Notes under the pieces: generated by a model
Databases searched by the model: none
The model's input: the letters and a program-made list of their open reading frames with translations, nothing else
Told to the model about the DNA's origin: nothing
Translations under genes and position numbers: made by a program
NCBI GenBank assembly: GCA_020205615.1
Contig: CM035170.1
Coordinates: 38,166,143-38,230,142, forward strand
From: Panax quinquefolius
Taxonomy: Eukaryota > Streptophyta > Magnoliopsida > Apiales > Araliaceae
Reading direction: 5' to 3'
Length of the DNA stretch: 64,000 nucleotides
Shown: one piece after another, positions 1 to 10,226 of the stretch
Numbering within the stretch: the stretch's first letter is position 1
How the letters are laid out: every line of letters starts with the position of its first letter

Positions 1-347
1 AATTAGATCAAGAATAATAATGAATGTGGTCCAAGCATAAATTTAGTTTACCTAGTTTATATCTCCACTCTACAGGGGTTAGGCTTCTATCTCATTCCTG
101 GATGCGTCTCCTCACTAGTGCCAATCTTAAGCACGTTTATACTATTTTTAGAAATTTTTAGCAGCACCTCCCCATAGTCTCCAAGTACAAGAAATAGACC
201 AAGAAAACTTAGTCTAAGTATGCACTCGAAGAACATGTAGAGACACCAGCTGAAAGTTCCTCAGAATTTATAAAAAATCAACATGTGCATTGGCACCGAC
301 CTAAGTGAGAGACATAACATCCAGTAACAGTCCCAAACTGGGGACTA

Positions 348-380
348 TTCGACATTCACTCCTAATGAGTGAATGTCGAA
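348..380. repeat. Perfect short hairpin inside CACTA element A
   Basis: Arms of 14 bp (TTCGACATTCACTC and its complement) at 348-361 and 367-380 flank a 5-base loop. It could act as a terminator-like or structural element of the transposon; the function is unknown. Confidence 0.8.
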
Positions 381-428
381 CAGGTTTCTAAGTTGACACC
401 TCCAAAGCATGTATGTCTTCATCAAGAT

Positions 429-534
429 AAACTAAGTATAGCATTTGCTTAGTTTGAACGATATGATCTGATTTCCATATTTTATTATGGGAACCAGATC
501 ATATCATTCAAACTAAGCAAATGCTACTTAGTTT
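429..534. repeat. Long imperfect inverted repeat inside element A
   Basis: The arm at 429-470 is the complement of 495-534, differing by a 2-base insertion and one substitution, around a 24-base loop. An AACTAAGTAAGTGCTACTT motif just to the right (549-567) partly repeats the arm. It may be a small inverted-repeat insertion or a structural part of the CACTA element; no clear target duplication was seen. Confidence 0.7.
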
Positions 535-619
535 ATTTTACCAATGAAAAACTAAGTAAGTGCTACTTTGTGAAGTGAGGCGCTACTGATAGCGATTTGG
601 GGTTTTAATATATACTATT

Positions 620-896
620 CTCGATGAAATTCCGTCGAACATACGTTCGTCGACCATATTGTATCCTCGACGAACAATCAGTCGACCTTAATGCTTATTC
701 CGTCGAGGTTTTCATTCGCTACCGAGGAAAATTTCGTACACAAAGTATCCTAATGTCGATTTTAATTCAAATCGATTGTGTACTATCATCGAGGGAATTA
801 TAACCGACTGAATGTTCCGTCGAGAATATACTAATTCCAAGAGAATACATTCGGTCGACCTTAATTCCGTCAGAAATAACCCTATTTCTTGTAGTG
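620..896. repeat. CACTA subterminal repeat region
   Basis: About ten short motifs built on CCGTCGA, GTCGACC or their complements are scattered on both strands, e.g. near 631, 649, 668, 682, 698, 820, 853 and 864. In characterised CACTA elements such subterminal motifs bind the element-encoded protein; here that role is inferred from position. Confidence 0.65.
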
Positions 897-1959
897 AATG
901 AAAGAAGAAATGAGTTTCTATTTATAGGAAAACATAGTTACGATAATTGCACGTTTAGGGGCTCGAATTATTACAGTTTAGTACCTTCATCTTTGCCTCC
1001 ATTTTTAATTTAGTCCTTCAAGTATTATCAATCTTGCACAACCTCCCCTAATAATGCATGCATGTGAACCAATAGTTCCATGCATGTGAACAAGTAGTTA
1101 TTTTCATGTGACCTAATAGAAATTAATTGCTCATTTATCCGATTAATTACCTGTTTGGTCAATAATAACAAAACTAGCCAATCACAGAATTACCTTCTTT
1201 AAGGGTAATTGGGTCACGTAAGAATTAAAGAAAACTAAATGAACAAACATGTTTCACTCATCAATTATTATTCTTATCTTTAATCAACACGAACTTATTC
1301 ATCATTAATATTGTAACTCACAATATTAACAACCATATCATTCCCAGGAAAAAGGGGGCTTTATGATAAGGATTTCTCCCTAATTGACGCACAATTAGGT
1401 GACCAAATCCATTTCCTCGACAGAACTTTCTAGACATCACCAATAATACAAATAATAATATGAATAACTTTGTCGTCTCAATTATTGATTTAATAATATA
1501 AAATATTTTGTAAATGATACTGTGACAATAATTGAATCAATAATATTAGAGATACTATGCAGTAATTAATGTGGAAATAATTGAATAAAACTAAGTGACT
1601 TCTCACGTAAGCATCAATAATCAAAGATGTTGTACAATACTGTGTGTTATTATGCAACCACGCGTATTAATGTACTTTTACAGTAAAACTTTTGTCGTTA
1701 TTTTTATAAAAAGAAATTTCTGTCATTTTCTATCTTTGACAGTAATTCTGTTATGGGATCCACCAATGATTGTGTCGTCGTACGAATATTCTCTGATAAA
1801 ACAAATATTCTCCGACCAATCGAATATTTTATGACAACTTACTTACTTTGCAAAATTTGTAAATATTACCCACAACTATTATCTCAAATCCACACCATAA
1901 TATTCAAAAATATATTTCGAGAAAAATTAATCTTTATTCATAAAAGTTGGGGTCTTACA
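897..1959 (-). mobile_element. B1L: 3' LTR (5' portion) of a Tekay-like Ty3/gypsy element
   Basis: On the minus strand the LTR begins TGTAAGACCCC at 1959 and runs leftward. It shares with the B1R LTR (from 7183) the block around TCTAGAAAGTTCTGTCGAGG, the CAATAATTG-rich stretch and the GGTCACCTAATTG segment. It reaches a TATA box at 918-926 and is then interrupted by CACTA element A. The polypurine tract that should precede the LTR is missing: the internal sequence joins as GAAGAAATTT directly to TGTAAG, where B1R has an extra purine-rich AAGGAGTGGAGAT. The remainder of the LTR lies left of the window or was lost. Confidence 0.8.
918..926 (-). promoter_or_regulatory. TATA box of the B1L LTR
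   Basis: TATAAATAG on the minus strand, in the same context as the B2 LTR TATA box. The CACTA end lies only 22 bp downstream, so any transcript would run straight into the transposon. Confidence 0.65.
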
Positions 1960-3380
1960 AAATTTCTTCCTCGAAATTGGGGTATGTTCCTGATATGTCG
2001 AAGAGGTGAGGATACCTTGATTTTATTTCAAAATTCTAACTCTTGGGGTATAACCTTTGAGCGTAGAATATATTTCTTTTTATCCAAGATTTTAACAGGT
2101 ATCTCCTCATACGTTAAATCTTCTGCTATCTCATCTAGTTCTAATTCAATAATGTGGTTCAGGTCGTCCACATATTTGGAGGTAAGGTGAGTCTATAGGC
2201 CACGGTTCTTACTCAATCGAGGATTTCAAATGGGCCAATGAATCGAGGATTGAGCTTTCCTCTGTTTTCAAATCTTGTAACTCCTTTCCATGGAGCAACA
2301 CTTAACAACACATGATCTCCAACATTGAATTCCACGTCCTTTCAATGAAGATCAACATAACTCTTTTGTCGATCTTGTGAGGTCTTTATACGTTATCGGA
2401 TCATTTGAATCATTTCTGTAGTCATGCGTACCAATTCTGGTCCTAACAACGTTATTTCATCGACCTCGTCCCAGCATACTGGAGAGTAACACTTGCATCC
2501 ATACAACGCCTCGAATGGAGCCATGCATATACTTGTTTGATAACTGTTATTGTAGGAGAATTCCACCAATGGAAAGCACCTGTCCCAACTTCCTTTGAAG
2601 TCAAAGACACAAAGTCTTAATAGATCTTCAAGAGTTTGAATAGTCCTCTCCGACTGCCCGTCCATTTGAGGATGATATGCCGAACTAAATCGTAAATCCA
2701 TGCCCATAGCTTTCTGCAAACTGACCCAAAATTGTGAAGTGAATCTTGGGTCTCGATCAGAAACTATGGATATTGGCATACCATACAGTCTTACAATCTC
2801 ATTTATGTATATACGAGCAAGATGTTCAAGTGAATAAGTTTCTCATATAGGTAAGAAATGAGCAGATTTGGTCAATCTATCGACAATGACCCAAATTGCA
2901 TCTGTGCCTTGAGAAACCTTGAGAAGACCAGTAACGAAGTCCATGGTAGTGTGCTCCCACTTCCATTATAGAATTTCAAGTGGTTGCAATGGACCTTTTG
3001 GCACTTGATGCTCCGCCTTGACTCGTTGACAAGTTAGACACCTTGAGATAAACTCCGATATCTCTCTCTTCATATTGCTCCACCAAAATGTATGTCAAAA
3101 ATCATGATACATTTTGGTACTTCGAGGATGGATTGCAAACGGTGTGTTGTACGCCTCCATCATGATTTTATACTTTAAATCAGAGTCGTTAGAACACAAA
3201 GTCTGAAGTTGACTCGAAGTATTCCTTCTTCATCGATTCTTGCTTCCGGAATAGCACCTTCTTATACGTTCTTCCTCATATGCATCAGCTCCAGGTTTGT
3301 AGCTTGAGTAGCTTTAACTTTATCGATTAAAGTTGGTTCTACTCGTATATTTTCCATCATCACATGGGTCCCTGGAGTCT
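1960..3380 (-). pseudogene. B1L integrase and C-terminal (chromodomain-like) remnant
   Basis: The minus strand encodes Ty3/gypsy integrase pieces. The clearest open stretch is 2393-2779 (128 codons). It carries the second catalytic Asp in [10 protein letters not shown] and the catalytic Glu in [15 protein letters not shown], followed by the GPELVRM segment typical of Tekay elements. A start-like MDFVTG block with the first Asp lies near 2930-2945. Downstream (2000-2200) are fragments of the IELEPDE...EDLTYEE...ILDKK...SKVIPQ tail, where Tekay chromoviruses carry their chromodomain. Many stops and frameshifts separate these pieces, so this is a decayed pol 3' end. It is collinear with B2 50300-51900. 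Confidence 0.85.
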
Positions 3381-3386
3381 TTAACT

Positions 3387-4640
3387 CTATCTCCATCCTT
3401 TGTAGTCATACAAAATTAGCCTTTGTGTTGACAATATCGCACTCGTACCCGCATATGATCTTTCACTCAATACGTTAGCTACCACATTCTCTTCTCCAGG
3501 ATGGTATTGAATGGTATGATCGTAATCTTTCAACAGCTCGATCCAACGTCGTTGTCGTATGTTGAGTTCCTTTTGGGTAAAGAAATATTTGAGACTTTTA
3601 TAATCTGTATAGATCTCCACCTTCTCCCCCATACAGGTAATTCCTCCAGATCTTTAACGCAAAAACGACTGTTGCAAACTCTAGATCATGAGTAGGATAA
3701 TTCCTTTCATATTATTTGAGTTGTTATGAGGCATAGGCTATGAATTTCCCATGTTGCATGAGAACACATCCTAACCCTCTGCCTGAAGCATCCCTGTAGA
3801 TGACAAATCCCTCTGATCCAGATGGTATTGTCAGAACAGGTGCTGAAATGAGTCTCCTCTTGAGTTCTTGAAAACTCTTCTCACATTCCTCGCTCCAACT
3901 GAATTTTTTATCTTTTCAAGTTAACTGAGTTAATGGAGTACCGATTCGAGAAAATCCTTCCATGAATCTTTAATAATAACCAGCTAAGCCCAGAAAGCTA
4001 CATACTTCGGTCACTGACTTAGGTTGTTCCTAGCTTTGTATTGCTTCAATCTTCGAAGGGTCAACAAATATTCTGTGATTTGATATCACGTGCCCAAGGA
4101 ATACTACTTCCTCAAGCCAGAACTCACATTTCTTCAACTTGGCGTAAAGCTTGTTTTCACGAAGCTTTTGGAGTATCACCCTCAAGTGTTACTCATGGTC
4201 TTCACGGCTTTTGGAGTAAATAAGGATTTCATCAATAAAGACGACCACAAAATGATCCAAATATTCCTTAAATACTCAGTTTATTATATCCATGAAGGCA
4301 GCAGGAGCATTAGTCAATCCAAAGGACATGACTAGAAATTCATAATGCCCGTACCGAGTTCTAAAAGCAGTCTTTGGGATGTCATCAGTTTTAATCTTTA
4401 ACTGGTGATATCCGGAATGAAGATCGATTTTTTAAAAGAATTTAGCGTCTTGCAACTGGTCAAACAGGTCATCAATCGTGGCAATGGGTACCTATTTTTT
4501 ATGGTGACATGATTCAACTCCCGATAATTAATACAAAGTCGCATATTTCCATCTTTCTTCTTTACAAATAGAACAGGAGCACCCCAAGGAGACATATTAG
4601 TACGAATGAAACTGATGTCTAACAATTACTATAATTGGGT
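3387..4640 (-). pseudogene. B1L reverse transcriptase/RNase H remnant
   Basis: The minus strand carries RT start motifs at 4398-4625 ([32 protein letters not shown]). The polymerase site at 4228-4233 reads FIDE rather than the FIDD of B2, so the second catalytic Asp is replaced by Glu. RNase H follows, with [16 protein letters not shown] at 3387-3632. At least four frame breaks occur, and a TAG near 4030-4032 sits at the same Trp codon that is a stop in B2. Length and order match B2, so this is mutational decay rather than large deletion. Confidence 0.85.
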
Positions 4641-4649
4641 TTTTAACTC

Positions 4650-5489
4650 CTGGCGTTCAATAGGAGTCATTCAGTATGGGGCTTTGGAAATAAGTTTTGT
4701 ACCGGGTTCAAGGTTGATACAAAATTTGATTTCACGCTCTGGGGGTAAGCCAGGAAGTTCTTCAGGGAATACGTCAGGAAATTTATTAACAATAGAAATA
4801 TCATTCAAATCTGACGTATTTTTGTTCAAATCCGTGACATGGGCTAAGAAAGCTTGGCATCCATTTTTCAATAAACGAATAGCTTTATGGCTTGATATGG
4901 CAGTGATTGACATTAGTCGTTTGGTTTCTTGAATTCGTATAATAGGTTGATTAAAAATATGAAAGATAACAACCTTACAAAAAAAATCAATTTTAGCCTG
5001 ATGAGTAGTTAACCAATCATTCCCTTAAATCACATCAAATGCAAGTATTTCCAAAGAGATAAAACCAACAGGTAACGCGAGGTTGCCGATTTGAATCAAA
5101 CAAGATTTATAAACAGTGGATGTAATGAAGGTTTCTCCCAATAGAGTTTCAACAGATAGGTCAAAGTCTAATTTCCCCGGAGTTAAATTTAAACGTTGAG
5201 CGCAAGTAGGAGAAATAAAAGAATGGGTAGAACCGTTATCAAATAAGGTATAGAGTTTGCAAGAGTTTATGATTAACTTACCCGTGATAACTTTGTTCGG
5301 GTTCCTCGCTTTTTGGGAGGTCACGGCAAACGCTCTCCCTTGAACTACCTGCTTTGACTTGTTTGGGACGGCCTTTGGTGTCTCCATCCCAGCTGGACTT
5401 GACTTTACTGTACAACAAAATTGTGCTAGGTGACCTTCTCTTTCGCAATTATAACATTCTTTGGATTGCATCGTGAAAATTTGATTCAT
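4650..5489 (-). pseudogene. B1L protease and second zinc knuckle remnant
   Basis: An open stretch at 5025-5489 carries an intact CCHC zinc knuckle, CYNCEREGHLAQFC, then the retropepsin domain. The active site at 5232-5240 reads D-N-G instead of D-T-G (LFDNGSTHSF), which should abolish activity. The rest (PTCAQRLNLTP, TVYKSCL, LAFDVI) follows B2 closely. After a break, 4671-4913 gives the linker to RT (SSHKAIRLLKNGCQAFLAH, FPDVFPEELPGLPPE). Gag and pol appear to be encoded as one polyprotein, as in other chromoviruses. Confidence 0.85.
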
Positions 5490-5939
5490 GTGTCCATCCC
5501 CTCCGCATTTGAAGCATAAGATCGGTGGTCGTTCTCCTTCCTTAAAAACGGGTGCTGGTGTTGCTGTCTTTCCATCATTGTTGAACCTTTTGTTCTTGAA
5601 ATTTCAACTTCTATTGTCTTGGCCATGATTACCACCGAAGTGGTTACCATTTCCGGTATGTTGATTCCCTCCACGTTTGTTGTCACCGCTTCGATGTCTG
5701 CTACCACTGGTATTATCATTTTTTCGGCTGCTCTCTCTTTGTTGGGTTGACTCGTTATCGCGCTCCAATAATTGAGCCCTATTTACAACATCTGAATACA
5801 AACACTGTTTGTGAGAAATTAAGTATTGACGTATCTCGGGTTTCAAACCTCTTAGAAACATCCATGTCATTCTCTCCTCATTATCAACCAAGTGGGACGT
5901 AAATCGGGACAACTCGGCAAACTTAGCTTCGTACTGCGA
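5490..5939 (-). pseudogene. B1L gag C-terminal remnant (capsid end, nucleocapsid linker)
   Basis: The minus strand reads YEAKFAELSRFTSHLVD and GLKPEIRQYLISHKQ, the conserved retrotransposon-gag end, followed by a basic Asn/Gly-rich linker (GNGNHFGGNHGQ). The first zinc knuckle nearby (CFKCGGDGHMNQIF) has lost its last Cys. Everything upstream (gag N-terminus, PBS, 5' LTR) is missing: at 5939 the sequence switches to the opposite-strand gag of B1R. The open frame that seems to begin at 5996 is therefore a chimera using antisense B1R sequence. Confidence 0.85.
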
Positions 5940-6255
5940 AACAAACATGGAGAGAGTCAATATGCCAGAAATGGTAACCACTTCGGTGGTAATCATGGTC
6001 AGGATAATAGGAAAGGTGAACTAAGTGAAAACAACTTCAAGAAGAGAAGGTTCAATAATAATGGAAAGACAGCGGCACCCATTTCCAAGGAAGAAGAACG
6101 ACCACTGGTCGTATGTTTCAAATGCGGACAGGAGGGACACATCCGTCCAAACTGTACGCAGCAACCCAAAGCGTGTTTCAATTGCGGAAGAGAAGGTCAC
6201 CTAGCTTGATTTTGTCGTGTAGTGAAGTCAAGTCCAGCTGGGATAGTGATGCCAA
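5940..6255 (+). pseudogene. B1R gag nucleocapsid remnant
   Basis: The plus strand encodes the nucleocapsid part of a Tekay gag. It starts abruptly in NKHGESQYARNGNHFGGN, has a basic stretch (FKKRRFNNNGK), an intact first zinc knuckle CFKCGQEGHIRPNC, and a second knuckle CFNCGREGHLA cut by TGA before its last Cys. It is the inverted counterpart of 5450-5700 in B1L. The 5' LTR, PBS and capsid region are absent. Confidence 0.85.
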
Positions 6256-6600
6256 AGGATGTCTTAGACAAGTCAAAGTCGGTAGTTTAAGTGAAAATGT
6301 TTGTCGAGGAACCCGAACAAAGCTATCACGGGTAAGTTAATCATAACCTCTTGCGAAGTTTATACCTTATTCGATATCGGTTCTACCCATTCTTTTATTT
6401 CTCCTACTTATGCTCAATGTTTAAATTTGACCCCAGTACAAACCCCATTTCTAAAACCCTCAAATATTTCTTCACCCAAAACGAATATAACATACGCCAA
6501 AGACGTTGGCTCGAGCTATTGAAGATTACGACCATACCATTCAATACCATCGTAGAAGAGAGAACGTGGTAGCTGACGCGTTGAGTAGAAGATCGTATGC
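6256..6600 (+). pseudogene. B1R internally deleted protease/RNase H fragment
   Basis: The retropepsin start is present with active site D-I-G at 6373-6381 (LFDIGSTHSF), mutated from D-T-G. After CLNLTP the sequence jumps to a scrap of the protease-RT linker (PISKT, near 6440-6458) and immediately to the RNase H end (LKYFFTQNEYNIRQRRWLEL). Two nested deletions have thus removed the rest of protease, all of RT and most of RNase H. In B2 the same span takes more than 1.6 kb. Confidence 0.85.
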
Positions 6601-7182
6601 AGTTACGAGTGCGACGTTGTTAACATAAAGACCCATTTCGTACGACTTACAAAAGATGGAGATAGAGTTAAAGACTCCAAGAACTTACGTGAAGATAACG
6701 AATATACGATTAGAACCGACTTTAGTCGATAATGTTAAAACCTCTCAAGCTACACACCCGGAGCTGATGAATGTGAAGAAGAAGTTTCAAGAAGGCGTTA
6801 TTCTAAAAGCAAGAATCGACGAAGAGAGTAAATCTCAACCCTCGATTTAATTGTTCTATTTGAAATCCTCGATCGAGTAGGAACTGTGGCCTATATACTC
6901 GTTTTAACGCTAAGTATGTCGCGTGTTTATAACGTTTTTTTCGTATCGATGTTACGTAAATATTTGGACGACCTGAGCCACATTATTGAATTAGAACCGG
7001 ACGAGATAACGGAAGATTTAACGTATGAAGAGGTACATGTTAAAATCTTGGATACGAAGAAACATATTTTATGCTCAAAGGTTATACCTCAAGAGTTAGA
7101 ATCTGACGAGGTATCCTCATCTGTTCGGCATACCACGTACGTACGTAAATTTCGAGGGCGAAATTTCATAAGGAGTGGAGAT
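6601..7182 (+). pseudogene. B1R pol 3' end lacking integrase, with PPT
   Basis: The RNase H-integrase linker (ELKTPRTYVKITNIRLEP, KARIDEE) is followed at about 6825-6835 directly by the post-integrase segment (DRVGTVAY, SMSRVYNV, MLRKYLDDLSHIIELEPDE, EDLTYEEV, SKVIPQ). The whole integrase zinc-binding and catalytic region is deleted. The polypurine tract AAGGAGTGGAGAT (7170-7182) directly precedes the LTR. E has its integrase deletion at the same place, which suggests a shared defective ancestor. Confidence 0.85.
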
Positions 7183-7968
7183 TGTAAGACCCCGAATTTT
7201 GTGAATAAGGATTAGTTTTCTCAAAATAATTTTTTAGTTTTATTGTGTAGATTTGATATAATGTTATAATTATGGGTAATATTTATAAATTTTGCAAAGT
7301 AAGCAAGTTGTTATATAATATTCGATTGGTCGGAGAATATTCGTTTTAATCGGGAATATTCGTACGATGGCATAATCATTGGTGGACCCCACAACGGACT
7401 TATTGCCGGAATGAGAAAACGACAGAAATATCTTTTTATGAAAATAACGGCGGAAGTTTTACCGTTAACTGTTGAAATAACTGGTGGTAAAAGTACAGTA
7501 ATACGCATGGTTGCATAGTAGCACACGGTATTGATTATTGATGCTTACGTGAGAAGTCACTCAGTTTTGTTCAATTATTGCTATAGTAATTGCTGCATAG
7601 TATCTCACGTTATTTGATTCAATTATTGTCGATATTTTATATATTATTAAATCAATAATTGAGACGATACAGTTATTCATATTATTATTTACAATATTGA
7701 CGATGTCTAGAAAGTTCTGTCGAGGAGAGGTTTGGTCACCTAATTGCGCGCCAATAGGGAGAAATCCTTATTGGAAAGCCCCCTCTTTCCTGGAAACGAT
7801 CTGGTTGTTAAATATTGCGAATAATAATAATGATGAATAAATGTTGTTTAAAACATTGAAGGGATTTTATGAAGTATTTGATATAAATTTTGCTTATTTT
7901 ATGGACCCCCATTTACCCATTTTTGAAAATAATCGGTAGAAAATTATTTAATAAAATAAAGGTGGGGA

Positions 7969-8004
7969 CCACATGTGGGGGCCACATATGGGGCCCACGT
8001 GTGG
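7969..8004. promoter_or_regulatory. Cluster of three CACNNNTG-type palindromes (G-box-like) in the B1R LTR
   Basis: CCACATGTGG (7969-7978), CCACATATGG (7982-7991) and CCCACGTGTGG (7994-8004) lie in a row about 240 bp upstream of the TATA box. CACGTG is the plant G-box bound by bHLH and bZIP factors. A role in LTR transcription is inferred. Confidence 0.45.
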
Positions 8005-8237
8005 AAGAAAGATGTTTTGGATGGAGTTTGCCGGCACGGGTGGGAAATGGGGGGGGGAGTTCCTTTTCAAAGAGGTAATTAGTATTATATATATATATAT
8101 ATATATTATATTTTTGTTTTGTTCTTATTGGTTGAATGCTTGAAAATTTGCATCCGTGGTTTATCAAAATTTTCATCCGTGATTTGCATAACTGTTGCGT
8201 CCGTGAATTTCCTTACATAGTGCCCCTTCCATTCTCC

Positions 8238-8246
8238 TATAAATAG
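8238..8246 (+). promoter_or_regulatory. TATA box of the B1R LTR
   Basis: TATAAATAG followed by GAATTGAAAATCAC, the context also seen in the E and F LTRs just downstream of their TATA boxes. Confidence 0.7.
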
Positions 8247-8869
8247 GATGTTTAGTTAGAATTGAAAATCACGCCAGAATCAGAGAATTCTTCTTCTATA
8301 ATATTGAGCGCATTTCTTTTGAGTTTTAGGAAGCTTTGAGTGTAGAAAATAGTGAAAGTTTTCTTCAAGAATTATCCTCTATACCAGTTGGAATACTCTT
8401 CTTTTTAAGGTAAGGGGTAGTATTTCTTTCGTATTCATGAAGAGAATTATTTTCTTTCAATACTCGTAAGGGGTATTATTTATTTTATATTCTGAATAGT
8501 TATTATTTTTCGTATCCGTATGAATATTATTTCGTTCAATATTCGCAGGAACTATTATTTTCATTTAATATTCGTAATGAATATTATATTCGTTCAATAT
8601 TCGAAAGGAATATTATTTTCGTTTAATATTCGTAAGGGGTATTATTTTTGTTCAGTGTTCGTATAAAATAATATTTTTCTTCCATACTCTGTAGTATGTA
8701 AGTAATATTATTTTATTTCAGATTTCGAATTTTATACTCATTTTGTTAAAGTTTTGGCTTCTATACTCCATGAAATTAGTAGAATATCCTTGATATTTGC
8801 ACTTCATCCAGTATCTTTTTATGAAAATATTATTCTGAGCATTCTTGATAAGTTTTAACTTTTTCATGC

Positions 8870-8965
8870 CGGGGTACTATTCACGGGGTTACTATTCCCG
8901 AAGTTACTATTCATGGGGTTACTATTCCTGAAGTTACTATTCACAGGGTACTATTCACTCAGTTA
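8870..8965 (+). repeat. ACTATTCAC short tandem repeats in the B1R LTR
   Basis: About seven copies of GTTACTATTCACGG and variants, 14-18 bp each. The same motif recurs in more copies in the E LTRs (23925-24150, 29775-29990) and, on the other strand, in the F LTRs. Confidence 0.75.
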
Positions 8966-9539
8966 CTACAATATTATTCTTGAATTTTACTCCACAAAAC
9001 AGTATCATGTTGGCAATTTGAACGTTATTGAATTCTGGATAAATTAAATTATAAATCTTTAAAATTTATCCTTGAACTTGTTTTATTGAATTATTAAGTA
9101 TTGTCATCATCCTCATGCTTATATTGTTATGAAAGTCATCTTTGGCCGTAGTGCATAGATGGACGTGGTATGATTATGACCAGGGATTATTCGGTATAAT
9201 CATGACCGTAATGTTACAAATGATGTGGTAAAAGTCCTCATTGACCCGTAGTGCATTGATGGACAATTTTTGATATGATCATGGCCATGGGTTCTATGAC
9301 AACCCAAGAATTTTGAATATTTTTTAAAAAATTTATTAATTGATTTAAGGTTCAACATTAGAACCTAGACAGAAAATAAGTGTATGCGTTTGATATTTTA
9401 AAGAAAGAATTTTGAGGATTTCAAAATCCTGTGAAGGATTTAGGTGAATTATTCACGATTAACGGAAAACGTGAATATGTTCTGTGTATGTGTGTACAGT
9501 ACGTGGTTAAGGGTCAAGGGTTGACCAGATAAACGATGT

Positions 9540-10226
9540 CTGTGACAAACCCTAAGTATATATTAAGAACGTCAACGTTCGGTTAGAAAACCCTAACGAT
9601 TAACAAGAAACCCTAGAAAACGGTTCTGAAAACCCTAATTTCAGGTTCGGGAATTCGAAACCCTAATTCGATGTATGAAACCCTAATCTGGGAACTTAAA
9701 TGATTATTATATTGCTTAAGTGCTATTAATTATAATATTAAGTAGGGTAAAGCTAAATTATTTAGCAACCCCTAATTTCAAAGTTTTAAAACCCTAATTT
9801 ATGGATTTGAAATCCTAAATTATAAATAGGGAAAAACCAAAGTGTTAATTAAATAATTTTTATGTTAATTAGGAAATATTAATCCTAATTTTAAAGTTAT
9901 AAGTAATTAGAAAACCCAATCTAATTACGAAATCTAATTTTAAATTAGAAAAATATTTTTCTATTAGAAACCCTAATTAGTGGGTTATAAACCCTAATGA
10001 CCATTTTGATCCTAATTACTTAATTAACAATTTTAATTAGGAAATACTAATCCTAATTAGCAAGATTTAAATTACGATTAAGAAATTTTAATATAATTAG
10101 AAATTTCTAATTATAATTAAGAAATATTAATTTTCTATTTTGAAAACCTAATTTGGAAATTCTAGATTTTATTTTTCTAAAACCCTAAGGTTTTCCAAAC
10201 CCTAAACCCTAACCCTAAACCCTAAG
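9540..10226. repeat. Telobox (AAACCCTAA) cluster in the C 5' LTR
   Basis: Some twenty ACCCTAA-type motifs are scattered over 700 bp, ending in a short run of nearly perfect plant-telomere repeats (CCCTAAA) at about 10197-10226. It is mirrored in the other LTR at about 61840-62540. This is too short and dispersed to be a telomere relic; it looks like a property of the LTR family. Confidence 0.7.

Larger units (their letters stand above)
1..896. mobile_element. A: terminal part of a CACTA (En/Spm-type) DNA transposon, one end only
   Basis: The right end reads TTTCTTGTAGTG at 885-896. This is the complement of CACTACAAGAAA, the usual terminal inverted repeat of plant CACTA elements. The ~280 bases inside it carry many short copies of a CCGTCGA/GTCGACC motif in both orientations, as expected of CACTA subterminal repeats. 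The bases just outside (AAT, 897-899) would be the 3-bp target duplication. No matching CACTACAAGAAA start is seen to the left, so the other end lies outside the window. I see no transposase reading frame in this piece. The element sits in the LTR of B1L. Assignment of 620-896 is strong; that 1-600 belongs to the same element is inferred from continuity and from its hairpins. Confidence 0.75.
7183..9296 (+). mobile_element. B1R: 3' LTR, interrupted by element C
   Basis: Begins TGTAAGACCCC right after the polypurine tract. It contains a TATA box at 8238-8246, a (TA)n run at 8082-8106, ACTATTCAC repeats (8870-8965) and several GGCCGTAGTGCA-type motifs (9150-9260). It stops at 9296 where C begins with TGACAACCC. 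Compared with the B2 LTR (~2.4 kb), the last few hundred bases are missing and should resume beyond the 3' LTR of C, outside the window. Confidence 0.85.

Noticed and set aside
182..197. CAAGTACAAGAAATAG as the second CACTA terminus.
   Set aside because: It differs in the critical CACTA bases, is in the same sense as an inward start but lacks subterminal repeats beside it, and has no matching 3-bp duplication.
1753..2190. A 145-codon plus-strand frame.
   Set aside because: It is antisense to the decayed C-terminal part of B1L pol and the LTR start, with no protein-like features of its own.
10197..10226. Possible interstitial telomere from a chromosome fusion.
   Set aside because: The run is short, sits at the same point in both C LTRs and grades into scattered teloboxes, so it belongs to the LTR.
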